Source: Helicobacter_D ganmani (GTDB lineage Bacteria; Campylobacterota; Campylobacteria; Campylobacterales; Helicobacteraceae). From it: a stretch of DNA of 64,000 nucleotides. A model generated the notes under the pieces. That model did no database searches, was not told the DNA's origin, and saw nothing but the letters and a program-made list of their open reading frames with translations. Positions 26,083-36,025 of the stretch are shown here, one piece after another. The position numbers and the translations under genes were made by a program. The stretch lies in the NCBI RefSeq assembly GCF_965138225.1, contig NZ_CBCSAX010000009.1. One strand, 5' to 3'. Each line of letters starts with the position of its first letter. Within the stretch, counting starts at the first letter, position 1.

Positions 26083-26631
26083 ATGTTATTAAATTTTAAA
26101 GGAAAAAGTCCAAAAATCTCCCCTAATGTATTCATTGCAGAAGGAGCTAAGATTATCGGTGAGGTAGAAATCGGGGAAGATTCTAGTATATGGTTTAATT
26201 GCGTGTTAAGAGGAGATGAAAACTTTATCAAAATTGGCAAACGCACAAATATTCAAGACTTGACTACTTTGCACATTTGGCACAGACTCTTTGATGATAA
26301 AGGCGAAAGAATAGACGCGGGCTTCCCTGTCATCATTGGAGATGATGTTACGATTGGGCATAATTGCATTATTCACGCTTGCAAGATTGAATCTTGCTGT
26401 CTAATCGGTATGCACTCGTGCGTTATGGACGATGTTTATATCAGTGAAAATAGCATCGTAGGGGCTGGGAGTGTTGTAACAAAAGGCAAAAAATTTCCTC
26501 CACGCTCACTTATTTTGGGAAATCCCGCAAAACTTGTTAGAGAATTAAAAGAAGAGGAAATAGCCCTTATCAAAGAATCGGCACAAAATTATGTTCGCTT
26601 CAAAAATGATTTCTTGGCTAATTTATGCTAA
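26083..26631 (+). CDS. gamma-carbonic anhydrase-like left-handed beta-helix protein
   Basis: A 182-residue protein with hexapeptide repeats, such as VFIAEGAKIIGEVEIGEDSS and later GDDVTIGHNCIIHACKIES, that form a left-handed beta helix. Histidines in LHIWH and GHNCIIH match the zinc ligands of the gamma class (Cam/CamH, YrdA). It may hydrate carbon dioxide or be a non-catalytic family member; the sequence does not decide. It follows dld by 19 bp with AAAGGAGAG before the ATG and ends 35 bp from the convergent lutC. Confidence 0.85.
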   Translation: MLLNFKGKSPKISPNVFIAEGAKIIGEVEIGEDSSIWFNCVLRGDENFIKIGKRTNIQDLTTLHIWHRLFDDKGERIDAGFPVIIGDDVTIGHNCIIHACKIESCCLIGMHSCVMDDVYISENSIVGAGSVVTKGKKFPPRSLILGNPAKLVRELKEEEIALIKESAQNYVRFKNDFLANLC

Positions 26632-26636
26632 ATACA

Positions 26637-26664
26637 TTTGGGATTCCACAAGCAGAATCCCAAA
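26637..26664. terminator. bidirectional terminator hairpin
   Basis: TTTGGGATTC (26637-26646) and GAATCCCAAA (26655-26664) form a perfect ten-base stem with an eight-base loop, placed exactly between convergent genes ending at 26631 and 26667. Confidence 0.7.
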
Positions 26665-26666
26665 CT

Positions 26667-27326
26667 TTAATATAAAATAATATGCACTTTTTGTGAGCCA
26701 TGCACGCCAAAAACTGTGATGAGTTCAATATCAGCAGTGCGTGAGGGACCGGCAATAAATAAAATATTGCTAGGCAAAACTGCGTTTTCAGCTTTTACAA
26801 GATTCAAAGCCTCCGCCAAACTTCCTACAATATTTTCCTTTTTTAACAACATAATACAAAGTGTCGGTGCTAGAGAGAGCATTCTCGGTTGAGTTTTGGA
26901 AGAATGCACGAGAGCGACGCCATGCGAGCTCACACCCACTCTCGCACGAATGACAGAAAAATCACTATGAAACACATCTTCCCTTAGATTCTCAATTTCT
27001 TGATTGAAGCATATTTTCTGTGTCGCTTCAATTTTATTTAAATCCAAGCCCAAATTTTCAGAATAAATCATTTTTTGATAGCCATAACTTTTGACAATTT
27101 CATTGATTTTATTTTCCAAATTATTACTATCGCATTCCTCTACAATATATTTATTGTCCGTCATTTTGCGTTTCATTTCCTCTAGCATTTCTCCGCTTCT
27201 TTGTATATGCACCACAGGGTCAATACTAGGCTTGCGTTCAAATTTTGGCACTTTATGAGCTCTCTTTAATCTCTCTAGAATCTGTTTTTTGCTTCTTTGT
27301 GAAATACTCTCAATCCTATTAGTCAT
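26667..27326 (-). CDS. lutC: L-lactate utilisation protein LutC
   Basis: A 219-residue LUD-domain protein, last gene of lutA-lutB-lutC. The C-terminal part LFIAGPSRTADIELITVFGVHGSQKVHI is the LUD signature. Together with LutA and LutB it oxidises L-lactate to pyruvate; the individual contribution of LutC is not settled. Its start overlaps the end of lutB by 8 bp. Length is close to B. subtilis LutC. Confidence 0.93.
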   Translation of the reverse strand: MTNRIESISQRSKKQILERLKRAHKVPKFERKPSIDPVVHIQRSGEMLEEMKRKMTDNKYIVEECDSNNLENKINEIVKSYGYQKMIYSENLGLDLNKIEATQKICFNQEIENLREDVFHSDFSVIRARVGVSSHGVALVHSSKTQPRMLSLAPTLCIMLLKKENIVGSLAEALNLVKAENAVLPSNILFIAGPSRTADIELITVFGVHGSQKVHIILY

Positions 27327-28761
27327 AATGCACCCCTTGCAACTTTTGAATCTGTTGATAAAGATTACCTTTGATTTGTGGCAATTCCTTGAATGCGCTC
27401 CATTTTTTAATCACAGGTAAAGAATCTTTAAAACGATGCAAAGCACCATTGAAATAATGTGCATTGCGAAGTGATAATCTCCACAATGTGCCATTGGTTG
27501 CAACTTTAGCAAAACCTTGCATACTCAAAGATTCACATTTGTTAAGCTTCAACATACTTGCACCCAAAGGAGGGTTTTTTCCTTCTCCTACTTTATTTGC
27601 CCTTAACTTTCTAATCAAATCCGCAAGCGGAATTTTTACAGGGCAAACTTCACTACATCTTCCACAAAGTGAGCAAAAGCTTAAAATATCTCCTGTTAAA
27701 TCAATCCCGAAAAGATTCGGGCTAATTACTTCTCCAATAGGTCCGGGATAAATCGTTTGATAGGTATGTCCTCCAATCTTATCATAAACAGGACAGAAAT
27801 TCATACACGCTCCACAACGAATACAACGCAATGCCTCATAATAATCGGAATGTGAGAGCATATCACTTCTATGATGATCAAACAAGACAATATGCACTTC
27901 TTTTGGTCCATCTAAATCGCCATTTTTTCTTGGGGAAGTGATGATGTTATTATAAGTTGGTATAAATTGTCCTGTTGCGGAGGGAGTAAGCAAATGCACC
28001 ATTGTTGCTGCGTCTTCAAAGGTTTCCATTACCTTTTCAATCCCACAAATTGCTACGTGAATTTCTGGAGCTGTGGTGCACATTCTCCCATTTCCCTCAT
28101 TTTCAATCAGCCAAAATGCACCCTCTTTAGACATTGCAAAATTTACACCGCTTAAACCCATTTGCAAGCCTTCAAACTCATCTCTTAAGTGTTTTCTCGC
28201 AATTGCATTGAGTTTTTCAGGCTCGGATTCCAAACTAGCACCCAACTTTTCCTCAAAAATCTTACCTACTTCATAGCGATTGCGGTGAATTGCTGGCACA
28301 ACAATATGCACGGGAGTTTCGCCATTAAGTTGCAAAATAAGCTCCCCCAAATCTGTTTCAATGGCACTAATTCCCTTTTTCTCCAAGAAATGGTTTAAAC
28401 CGATTTCCTCACTCGCCATAGATTTGCCCTTAAGAATCTTGCGAATATTTTTTTCTTTCATTAATTCATAAATAATTTCGCAAGCGTCCTCACTACTTGA
28501 AGCCCAATGCACTTGTATGCCATTTTTGATAGCATTTTTTTCAAACTCCAACAATCTTTCTTCTAAGCTCATCAAGGCATTATTTTTTGCTTGCATTGCT
28601 TTGTCTCGCAATCCTTGCCAATTTTCAAATTTATCCTCAATGATTTTTAGACGATTTCTTTGTAGTGTGTGCATAGCAACATTCAAATTTTCTCTCATTT
28701 GAGAATCGTTTAACTTCGTATGCACTATTTCCTCGTGTGCGATTCTATGTTCTACACTCAT
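27319..28761 (-). CDS. lutB: iron-sulfur protein LutB
   Basis: A 480-residue protein with an N-terminal LUD domain (GKSMASEEIGLNHFLEKKG and LTPSATGQFIPTY) and a ferredoxin-like part containing CIRCGACMNFCPVYDKIGG and CSLCGRCSEVCPVKIPL, two 4Fe-4S clusters. It is the large subunit of the LutABC L-lactate oxidase. It overlaps lutA by 4 bp (ATGA) and lutC by 8 bp, so the three are translationally coupled. Confidence 0.95.
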   Translation of the reverse strand: MSVEHRIAHEEIVHTKLNDSQMRENLNVAMHTLQRNRLKIIEDKFENWQGLRDKAMQAKNNALMSLEERLLEFEKNAIKNGIQVHWASSSEDACEIIYELMKEKNIRKILKGKSMASEEIGLNHFLEKKGISAIETDLGELILQLNGETPVHIVVPAIHRNRYEVGKIFEEKLGASLESEPEKLNAIARKHLRDEFEGLQMGLSGVNFAMSKEGAFWLIENEGNGRMCTTAPEIHVAICGIEKVMETFEDAATMVHLLTPSATGQFIPTYNNIITSPRKNGDLDGPKEVHIVLFDHHRSDMLSHSDYYEALRCIRCGACMNFCPVYDKIGGHTYQTIYPGPIGEVISPNLFGIDLTGDILSFCSLCGRCSEVCPVKIPLADLIRKLRANKVGEGKNPPLGASMLKLNKCESLSMQGFAKVATNGTLWRLSLRNAHYFNGALHRFKDSLPVIKKWSAFKELPQIKGNLYQQIQKLQGVHYD

Positions 28762-29495
28762 AAGCTCACCCCCTCTAATCGTTTCAATAAAAATTCATAA
28801 AGATGAATACCTTTAGTATTTATTCCTAGCTTGCTCATTGTGCCTTGAATATTTAAAAGACAACCTCCATCTCCACTTACAACATATTTTGCGCCTGTTG
28901 CTTCTATGTCTTTGATTTTTTGCATTGCCATAGCATTGGAAATTTCAGGCTCCTTGACAGAAAATGTCCCACCAAATCCACAACATTCCTCTTCAAACTC
29001 CAAAGGGATTAGTTCTACATTCTTGAGCCGCTTTAGTAGATTTTTACTTGCTTCCACACTTTGTTGAATCCTTAAAGCATGACAATTTGAATGCCAAGTT
29101 ACCTTGACATTCTCTCCTTTATCTTGATAATCCACATTTAAAACTTCATCTAAATATTGGCTTAGCTCTATCACGCGTTGGCTAAACCGCTTCACCAAGT
29201 CAAAATTAGAATCTCCCTTGAATAGCTCCAAATAATCGTGGCTCATCATTCCTGCACAGGAGCCACTTGGCACGACGATAGGATAATCTTCCTTAAATTG
29301 CTGGATATTATAAAGTGCAACCTCTTTGCTTTCCTTAAAATATCCGGAATTAAAAGAAGGTTGCGCACAACAAGTTTGATTCTTTTTAAAGATTACCTCT
29401 ACTCCTTCACGACGAAGGAGCTTGATTGCACTTAGCACAACTTCTTGCATTGTAGCTGCGCCTAAACAAGTTGCAAAAAAATATACTTTTCTCAT
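28758..29495 (-). CDS. lutA: CCG-domain Fe-S oxidoreductase LutA
   Basis: A 245-residue protein with two cysteine-rich CCG domains. The first has FATCLGAATMQ and NQTCCAQPSFNSGYF, the second has WHSNCHALRIQ and EECCGFGGTFSVKEPE, which bind an unusual Fe-S cluster like that of GlcF/HdrB. It is the first gene of lutABC and follows lctP by 10 bp, so uptake and oxidation are encoded in one operon. Confidence 0.95.
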   Translation of the reverse strand: MRKVYFFATCLGAATMQEVVLSAIKLLRREGVEVIFKKNQTCCAQPSFNSGYFKESKEVALYNIQQFKEDYPIVVPSGSCAGMMSHDYLELFKGDSNFDLVKRFSQRVIELSQYLDEVLNVDYQDKGENVKVTWHSNCHALRIQQSVEASKNLLKRLKNVELIPLEFEEECCGFGGTFSVKEPEISNAMAMQKIKDIEATGAKYVVSGDGGCLLNIQGTMSKLGINTKGIHLYEFLLKRLEGVSL

Positions 29496-29505
29496 TGTTT
29501 TTACC

Positions 29506-31161
29506 TTATTTTACGAGCGGCACTATTTCTGGAATGATACCATTTAAGAAAAATGCAATAATAAATGTCCAAATTCCAATCAACAAAATAAAGCCAATAG
29601 AATATTTCAATGTGAATTTAAACAATTCAGATTCTTTGCCGACTAAACCTACTGCCGCGCAAGCAATGGCAATGGATTGAGGAGAAATCATTTTACCTAC
29701 AACACCGCCTACGGAGTTTGCTGCCAAAAATAATGCCTCTCCTACACCTAATTCTCCGGCTGTTACTTGTTGAAGAGGACCAAAAAGAAGGTTTGCACTC
29801 GTATCACTTCCGGTTAGGAAAACGCCAATCCAACCAATCACAGGACTAAAGAAAGCAAAGGCATCGCCGGTTTGTGCAAACGCCAAACCAAGTGTTGCAC
29901 TCATTGCCGAATTTTTAGCAATAAAGGCAAAGGCAACCACAAGTCCAATTGTAATGCAAGGAATCGCCATTTCTTTCAAAGTATCCCAAAAGCATTCCCC
30001 CACATCACTTGCTTTGATTTTTAATGTCCAAATGGTTAAAAATGCTGCCAATAAAATTGCAGTCCCTGCTTGGAGTGCCACAAAATTAATAGGCAAACTT
30101 AAAGAAATTGCTTTGCCATTTTCATCTAAGATTCCACCTTGAATATTATTAAATGCAATCGTTACTTGCGTATAATCAAAAATTGCTCCTTTAGCAAATA
30201 ATGCCTTAAACCAAGGTTGTGTCCAAATTACAATACAAATAATCAACAAAATAAAGGGCATCCAAGCTTTCACGACAACACCCAACTCCAATTGGGTATT
30301 ATTTGAAAAATTTGTCTCATTATCTAATCTAAAGATATTGCTAGGCTTCCAAACTTTCAAAAATAAAGTAGTGCAAGCTAAAGAAACAATAGCAGATACA
30401 ATATCAGGCAACTCTGCACCTAGAAAGTTTGAACTCAAGAATTGCGTTCCAGTAAAAGAAACCGCTGCAACAAAAATTGCGGGGAAAGTCTCTTTTACTC
30501 CTTTGAATCCGTCCATCAAAAAAACGATAAAAAATGGCACAGTAAGACTTAACGGGACAAGCATTCGCCCAACCATAGCAGAAACAGCGTGTTGATCAAC
30601 ACCTACAAGATTGCACATTGCAATAATTGGAATCCCAACTGCACCAAATGCAACGGGAGCGGTATTTGCAATCAAACAAAGTCCTGCGGCATAAAGAGGC
30701 TTCAATCCAAGCCCAACTAAAAGCGCGGCAGTAATTGCAACAGGTCCCCCAAACCCAATCGCACCTTCAAGAAAAGAACCAAAGCAAAAACCAATCAAAA
30801 TAACTTGGATTCTATGATCGGGCGTAATGCTCATCACGCTTTGTTTAATCACTTCAAAAGAACCAGATTTCACTGAAAGCTTATAGAGAAAAATGGCGGC
30901 GATAATAATCCACGCGATAGGCCACATTCCTTGCGCAAAACCTTGCACAAAGGACGCACCAATCAAAGAAAAAGGCATTCCATAGACAAAAAAAGCCACT
31001 GCACTTGCAACAATCACGGTAATAAATCCCGCTTGATAACCTTTAAGTTTAAAAGTTAGCAAACATAACAAAAAACATAAAATTGGAATAAAAGCCACCG
31101 CCGCACTTAAAAATATATTCCCTAGCGGATCAGTTATTTGTTGCCACATACATTCCTCCAA
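29506..31161 (-). CDS. lctP: L-lactate permease
   Basis: A 551-residue membrane protein with about twelve transmembrane segments and typical LctP/LldP segments: GFCFGSFLEGAIGFGGPVAI, GLCLIANTAPVAFGAVGIP, and TGSDTSANLLFGPLQ near the C-terminus. It imports lactate with protons. Heads the lctP-lutA-lutB-lutC operon; GAGGAATG lies around the start codon. The 190-bp gap upstream is AT-rich, with no further gene. Confidence 0.95.
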   Translation of the reverse strand: MEECMWQQITDPLGNIFLSAAVAFIPILCFLLCLLTFKLKGYQAGFITVIVASAVAFFVYGMPFSLIGASFVQGFAQGMWPIAWIIIAAIFLYKLSVKSGSFEVIKQSVMSITPDHRIQVILIGFCFGSFLEGAIGFGGPVAITAALLVGLGLKPLYAAGLCLIANTAPVAFGAVGIPIIAMCNLVGVDQHAVSAMVGRMLVPLSLTVPFFIVFLMDGFKGVKETFPAIFVAAVSFTGTQFLSSNFLGAELPDIVSAIVSLACTTLFLKVWKPSNIFRLDNETNFSNNTQLELGVVVKAWMPFILLIICIVIWTQPWFKALFAKGAIFDYTQVTIAFNNIQGGILDENGKAISLSLPINFVALQAGTAILLAAFLTIWTLKIKASDVGECFWDTLKEMAIPCITIGLVVAFAFIAKNSAMSATLGLAFAQTGDAFAFFSPVIGWIGVFLTGSDTSANLLFGPLQQVTAGELGVGEALFLAANSVGGVVGKMISPQSIAIACAAVGLVGKESELFKFTLKYSIGFILLIGIWTFIIAFFLNGIIPEIVPLVK

Positions 31162-31353
31162 AAATTTAATTTAACTTGATTAGTTTATTCAAATTTTATT
31201 TTAAGAATAATTAAATAATTTATTTTGAAAGAATTAAGTTCTTAAATTTAAGCAAAAAAGTAACATTTTTCTTTAATTTTTATAAAGCAGGATTTATTAG
31301 AGTATTTTACTAAAATGAATGCAGCAGAAGGAATCCTTAAAGATTCCTAAAGA

Positions 31354-32937
31354 TTACAAGATTGCATATTTGATAGAAATACATGCTTCTAAGCTCGCAA
31401 GCTCATTCAATACTTCTTGAGAAACAACATCATCTACCACAATCAAAGCCAATGCTTCTTTTTTGTAACGTCCCAAACGAAAATCGGCAATATTGATATT
31501 ATGTTTTGCCAAAGTCGTGCCAACAAATCCAATAACACCGGGAGTATCATCATTTCTAAATAAAATCATCTTTCCCTTTGGTTCAATATCTAATGCAAAA
31601 TTATTAATATTGACAATTTTTGGCGTAGATTCGTTAAAGACGGCTCCGCTGACACTAAATTCACCATTTTGAGTAAGTAAAGTCAGCTTAATTTGATTTT
31701 TATAGGCACTTTGCGATTCTTTTCCTTCTAGTTTCACTTCAATGCCTCTTTCTTTAGCAACATAAGGTGCATTGACATAATTGACTTTATCACCAATCGT
31801 TGCATTAAGGATTCCAACTAATGCAAAGGTGGAAAGCGAAGCAAGATAATCTCTAATCTCTCCCTCCGCTTCTAAAGTAATGGAACGCACTTCATCTTTA
31901 TTGATTTGAATCGCAAAAAATGCCATTTTTTGCACAAGCTCTAAATAGGCTTTCATAAAGCTTGGTAATTCATTTTCTTTGATGGGCAAATTCAGTGCAT
32001 TGGGGAAACTTGAACCGCGTGCAGCCTCAAGAGCAGCTTCCGCTGCTTGGATAGCAATTTTTTCTTGAGATTCTAAAGTATTTGCACCAATATGCGGCGT
32101 TACATAAATATTTTTTAAATCTAATAATTTATTTGAATTCCCCGGTTCTTTGGCAAAAACATCAATCCCTGCAAACCTAATTTTGCCCGATTCTAATGCC
32201 TCATAAAGTGCTTCTTCGTTATACAAACCTCCACGTGCGCAGTTAATCAAAATCACACCATCTTTCATTTTGGTAATTTGCTCTTTATTAATAATATTAA
32301 TGGTTTCTTTGTTTTTTGGCGTATGAATCGTGATAATATCACAGCTTAGAATCTCATCAAAGTTTCTTGTGTATCCAATACCCAAATCTGTGGCTTTGGT
32401 TGGATTAATATAAGGGTCATAAGCAATCACTTCCATTTCAAAAGCTTTCATACGTTTGCCTACCCTACTACCAATATTCCCAAAACCAATGATTCCGAGT
32501 TTTTTATCTTTCAATTCTGTTCCATACCAATCTTCTCGCTTCCATTTACGCTCCACTTTTAGTTGTGCATTGGCTTCAGGAAACCTACGAATCGTATTTA
32601 AAATATGAGCGCAAGTCAGCTCTACTGCAGCAATGGTATTTGCAGTTGGAACATTCATTACTACTACACCTTTTTTGCTAGAATTTTCAATATCTACATT
32701 ATCTACCCCCACTCCTGCACGCACAACCGCACGCAATTTTGTTGCAGATTCCAAAAAGTTCATATCCACATCTGTTGAACTCCTAGTAATTGCTACATCT
32801 GCTCTATACAACTCTTTTTTTAATTCCTCTTTAGGCAAACTCGCCAAATTCAACATTTCTACTTCTATGTCTTTTGACAACAAATCCAAACCACTTTGAT
32901 GAATATGATCACACACAACAATCGTATATTTTGCCAT
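31354..32937 (-). CDS. serA: D-3-phosphoglycerate dehydrogenase
   Basis: A 527-residue NAD-dependent enzyme starting serine synthesis. Visible are VRAGVGVDNVDIE, the Rossmann motif KLGIIGFGNIGSRVGKRM, NCARGGLYNEEAL and the catalytic histidine in VTPHIGANTLESQEK. A regulatory ASB-like domain and a C-terminal ACT domain (DTPGVIGFVGTTLAKHNINI) follow, as in long-type SerA. It lies downstream of rpsA and the 161-residue gene, the order I recall as HP0397-HP0399. Confidence 0.97.
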   Translation of the reverse strand: MAKYTIVVCDHIHQSGLDLLSKDIEVEMLNLASLPKEELKKELYRADVAITRSSTDVDMNFLESATKLRAVVRAGVGVDNVDIENSSKKGVVVMNVPTANTIAAVELTCAHILNTIRRFPEANAQLKVERKWKREDWYGTELKDKKLGIIGFGNIGSRVGKRMKAFEMEVIAYDPYINPTKATDLGIGYTRNFDEILSCDIITIHTPKNKETINIINKEQITKMKDGVILINCARGGLYNEEALYEALESGKIRFAGIDVFAKEPGNSNKLLDLKNIYVTPHIGANTLESQEKIAIQAAEAALEAARGSSFPNALNLPIKENELPSFMKAYLELVQKMAFFAIQINKDEVRSITLEAEGEIRDYLASLSTFALVGILNATIGDKVNYVNAPYVAKERGIEVKLEGKESQSAYKNQIKLTLLTQNGEFSVSGAVFNESTPKIVNINNFALDIEPKGKMILFRNDDTPGVIGFVGTTLAKHNINIADFRLGRYKKEALALIVVDDVVSQEVLNELASLEACISIKYAIL

Positions 32938-32951
32938 TAAAACTCTCCATT

Positions 32952-33437
32952 TTAAGATTTAGATAAAGTATAATTAATTTCGTAATGTCTTAGTTTTTCC
33001 AAAACACTACGGAGATAATTTTCATCTTCTGTTGCAACCACAAGAGAAATACTCTCACCAATTTTATAATAAGAATATTCTATATTGTATGCTCCTAAGA
33101 CTTGATTGATACAAAAAAATTGATAATCGTTAATAACTCCCACAGAAACTCTAAAAATTTCTTTAGAACTTTGTTTAAGCTCATCTGCAAAAAGTAATTT
33201 AACCTGCAACTCTGAAGCTGGATAAATAAACTCACGTTCATCTTGACCCGATAATCTATCAAGCCAATCTGGCATTTCAAGTGGTTTCGTCTTATTATCA
33301 TCAAATTGCGCAAGCTCATAAGGATTAACTTTTGGCAAAGAATAGACATTCATTGCATCAATGTAATTACGAATCAAAACAAACAATAATATACAAGTTA
33401 AGAAAGAAAAAATTCCAATCAAAACTCTTACTTGCAT
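32952..33437 (-). CDS. membrane-anchored hypothetical protein of the rpsA-serA operon
   Basis: A 161-residue protein with one N-terminal membrane helix (VLIGIFSFLTCILLFVLI, about residues 4-21) and a periplasmic or cytoplasmic mixed alpha/beta domain. It lacks any motif I recognise. The C-terminal third (VVATEDENYLRSVLEKLRHY) may fold as a small ferredoxin-like unit. It has conserved position between rpsA (18 bp upstream) and serA (14 bp downstream), which suggests co-transcription rather than a shared pathway. Confidence 0.75.
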   Translation of the reverse strand: MQVRVLIGIFSFLTCILLFVLIRNYIDAMNVYSLPKVNPYELAQFDDNKTKPLEMPDWLDRLSGQDEREFIYPASELQVKLLFADELKQSSKEIFRVSVGVINDYQFFCINQVLGAYNIEYSYYKIGESISLVVATEDENYLRSVLEKLRHYEINYTLSKS

Positions 33438-33455
33438 ATTATTTCCATTCTAAGA

Positions 33456-35135
33456 CTATTGGATTTGGTCTTTTATAATATCCCCTAGTGTCATTTTATC
33501 GTTTGTGTTACTATTAAAATTTTTAAGATTTGCTTTTTCTTTTTGTCTCTCTAATCTGCGCACAGAAACGCGGATTCTATTATTTTCTGCGTCAATCAAA
33601 GAAACTACACCATTGATTTTATCGCCCACTTTGATTTCTTCTTTTTTAAGCGGGAACAAATCTTCATTGCGAATGAGTGCGTCCATTTCATCATCAATCT
33701 TAATAAAGACGCCAAAATCCTTAATATCTCTCACGGACCCTACTACCGCATCATCCATAGAATATTTTTTTGCAAACTCTTCTACTGGTGAGGCAATTAA
33801 GCCTTTGCGCGTTAAAGAAATGCGTTCTTTTTCTCTATCAATTTTTGCGATTTTTACTTCAATGGTTTCGCCAACTCTCATTAAATCTTTGCATTTTTCA
33901 TTTTTATTCCAATAAGCGTCCTCATTGTGCAATAAACCATCAATACTATCCAACTTAATAAATGCTCCAAAATCTGTTAAAGTTGCGACAACTCCTTTAA
34001 GGATTTCCCCCTCTTTATGCTTCTTAGCAAATTGCTCAAAAGGCTTGTCCAAAAGTTTTTTCAAAGAAACTCTTAAGCGTCTATCTTTTGTATCAATTTC
34101 AATCACTTCTACATCAATTTCTTGTCCTGCTTTTAAAAATTCTTCAGGATTTTGAATGTTTTTATTCCAAGAAATTTCAGAAATATGCAAGAATCCCTCA
34201 ATATCATTGCCTAAATCCACAAAAACACCATAAGGTTCAATATTGCTTACCGTTACTTTAATCGCATCGCCCACTTCTAATTCATTCTCAATCTCTTTCC
34301 AAGGGTCGTCTGTTGTTGCCTTGATAGATAAAGCTAAACGTCTTTTATCCTTGTCGTAGCTTAAAACTTTCACGGGAACAATATCTTCCTCTTTATAGAG
34401 TTTTGAAGGATTCACGGGACCTTTGTAGCTAATTTCTGTATAATGCACCAAACCCTCTACGCCATCAATATCTACAAACATTCCAAAACTTGTAATCTTC
34501 TTAACTTTGCCCTGCAAAATCCCATCTTGTTTCAAAAGATTATCAATTACATCTTTCTTAACAGTGTTTTCAATCTCAAACAAACGTTTGCGTGAAATTA
34601 CAATACTATCTTCTTCGGGTTTTATATTAATAATACAAGCTTTAATCTTTTTGCCCTCAATCTTACTGCCCTCTTTAAAAGCAGCTGCAAATTTAGGCAT
34701 AAAAAACTCAATCCCATTATTTTCTACAACATATCCACCCTTATTTCTCTTGATTACAACACCTTCTACCACTTTATCCTTATAGTCTTCACCTAAGTCT
34801 TTAATGTATTGACGCATTTTTTCTCTGCGAATTGCTTTTTTATGGGAGACAATAGGCTGTTCATTGCGTTTGCCTACAATCACAATCGGCAAAAAATCTC
34901 CCTCTTTGAAGAGTAGCTCACCCTTTGCATCTTTAATTTCGTCTATTGAAATGACTCCCTCTTTCTTCTCTCCGCAAACCGCAATAATCACTTGATTATC
35001 TTTGATTGCTACAATCTCACCTTGTGAAACGCTTTCACTCTCTTTTTTTTCAAATTGTTCAAACATTGAAGCAAAATCTTCATTTTCGTCAATCACTATC
35101 TTTTCCAACTCGTGTGTGTTAATTCCAACAGCCAT
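33456..35135 (-). CDS. rpsA: 30S ribosomal protein S1
   Basis: A 559-residue protein composed of successive S1 RNA-binding domains; six can be counted roughly at 34-100, 115-180, 200-270, 285-355, 372-440 and 455-525. Each shows the EGxVxxxxxFGxFVxxx pattern, for example KVKKITSFGMFVDIDGVEGLVH and VSNIEPYGVFVDLGNDIEGF. S1 binds mRNA at the 30S platform and helps start translation. The first gene of the rpsA-(161 aa)-serA series, located 65 bp after ispH. Confidence 0.97.
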   Translation of the reverse strand: MAVGINTHELEKIVIDENEDFASMFEQFEKKESESVSQGEIVAIKDNQVIIAVCGEKKEGVISIDEIKDAKGELLFKEGDFLPIVIVGKRNEQPIVSHKKAIRREKMRQYIKDLGEDYKDKVVEGVVIKRNKGGYVVENNGIEFFMPKFAAAFKEGSKIEGKKIKACIINIKPEEDSIVISRKRLFEIENTVKKDVIDNLLKQDGILQGKVKKITSFGMFVDIDGVEGLVHYTEISYKGPVNPSKLYKEEDIVPVKVLSYDKDKRRLALSIKATTDDPWKEIENELEVGDAIKVTVSNIEPYGVFVDLGNDIEGFLHISEISWNKNIQNPEEFLKAGQEIDVEVIEIDTKDRRLRVSLKKLLDKPFEQFAKKHKEGEILKGVVATLTDFGAFIKLDSIDGLLHNEDAYWNKNEKCKDLMRVGETIEVKIAKIDREKERISLTRKGLIASPVEEFAKKYSMDDAVVGSVRDIKDFGVFIKIDDEMDALIRNEDLFPLKKEEIKVGDKINGVVSLIDAENNRIRVSVRRLERQKEKANLKNFNSNTNDKMTLGDIIKDQIQ

Positions 35136-35200
35136 CTGCGCCCTTTTTAAAAAATAAAATCTTTCAATTTTATTAAAATTTGCCTTTTAAAAGTATAAAA

Positions 35201-36025
35201 TTAATAATTTTCAATTGTTTTTACAACTTTATCAATAATCCAATTTGGTGTAGAAGCTCCCGCGCTCACACCACACAATTTTTTATCCTTAAACCATTGT
35301 GCATTTAATTCCGAAAAATCCTCAATCAAATAACAATCTTGGCAATGCTCTTTGGAAATATTATAAAGCTGCTTCGTGTTAGACGAATTTTTTCCCCCAA
35401 CAATCACCATTACATCTACCTCTTTTGCGAGATTACGCGCAGAATCTTGATTGTCAAATGTTGCATTACAAATTGTATTAAACACTCTGCATTCCGAACA
35501 ATTCCGAATCAAATAATTAGCGATTTCCAAAAATAATTCAATATTTTTTGTCGTTTGTGAAATAAGTGCTACTTTTTCCGTAAGTTTTAGTGCTTTTAAC
35601 GCTTCTAAATTTTCCACCACCAAAGGATTATTTTCACAATAACTCATTACGCCTTTTACTTCAGGGTGTTTTATATCACCAAAAATAACAATCTGATAAC
35701 CCTGCGCACTCATTTTCTCGCAAATTGCTTGTGGTTTCGTTACAAAAGGGCAAGTCGCGTCCGTGATTTTGGAAGTTTTTTCTTTTAGTCTTTGCAAATC
35801 TTGCTTTGGGATTCCGTGTGTGCGGATAATCACTTCAGCATTTTGTGAAATTTCCTCAATATTTTCATTCACAACAACATTAAAATCTTCCTTAAGACGA
35901 TTAATCTCCTTTGCATTGTGAATCAATGGACCAAGTGTAATACCATTTGGCTTACTTTCTGCAAGTTTAATTGCGCGCCGCACACCAAAGCAAAATCCGT
36001 AATTTTTAGCCAATTTGACACGCAT
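35201..36025 (-). CDS. ispH: 4-hydroxy-3-methylbut-2-enyl diphosphate reductase
   Basis: A 274-residue Fe-S enzyme catalysing the last step of the non-mevalonate isoprenoid pathway. The three cluster cysteines lie in NYGFCFGVRRAI, DATCPFVTK and NTICNATFDNQ, with HPEVKGVMSY and the SAGASTPNWII substrate loop also present. Length is normal. It begins directly after aroA (1-bp gap), so the two are translationally coupled. Confidence 0.97.
   Translation of the reverse strand: MRVKLAKNYGFCFGVRRAIKLAESKPNGITLGPLIHNAKEINRLKEDFNVVVNENIEEISQNAEVIIRTHGIPKQDLQRLKEKTSKITDATCPFVTKPQAICEKMSAQGYQIVIFGDIKHPEVKGVMSYCENNPLVVENLEALKALKLTEKVALISQTTKNIELFLEIANYLIRNCSECRVFNTICNATFDNQDSARNLAKEVDVMVIVGGKNSSNTKQLYNISKEHCQDCYLIEDFSELNAQWFKDKKLCGVSAGASTPNWIIDKVVKTIENY

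Noticed and set aside
31162..31353. Possible riboswitch or small RNA upstream of lctP
   Set aside because: AT-rich sequence with no stable or conserved structure I can see.
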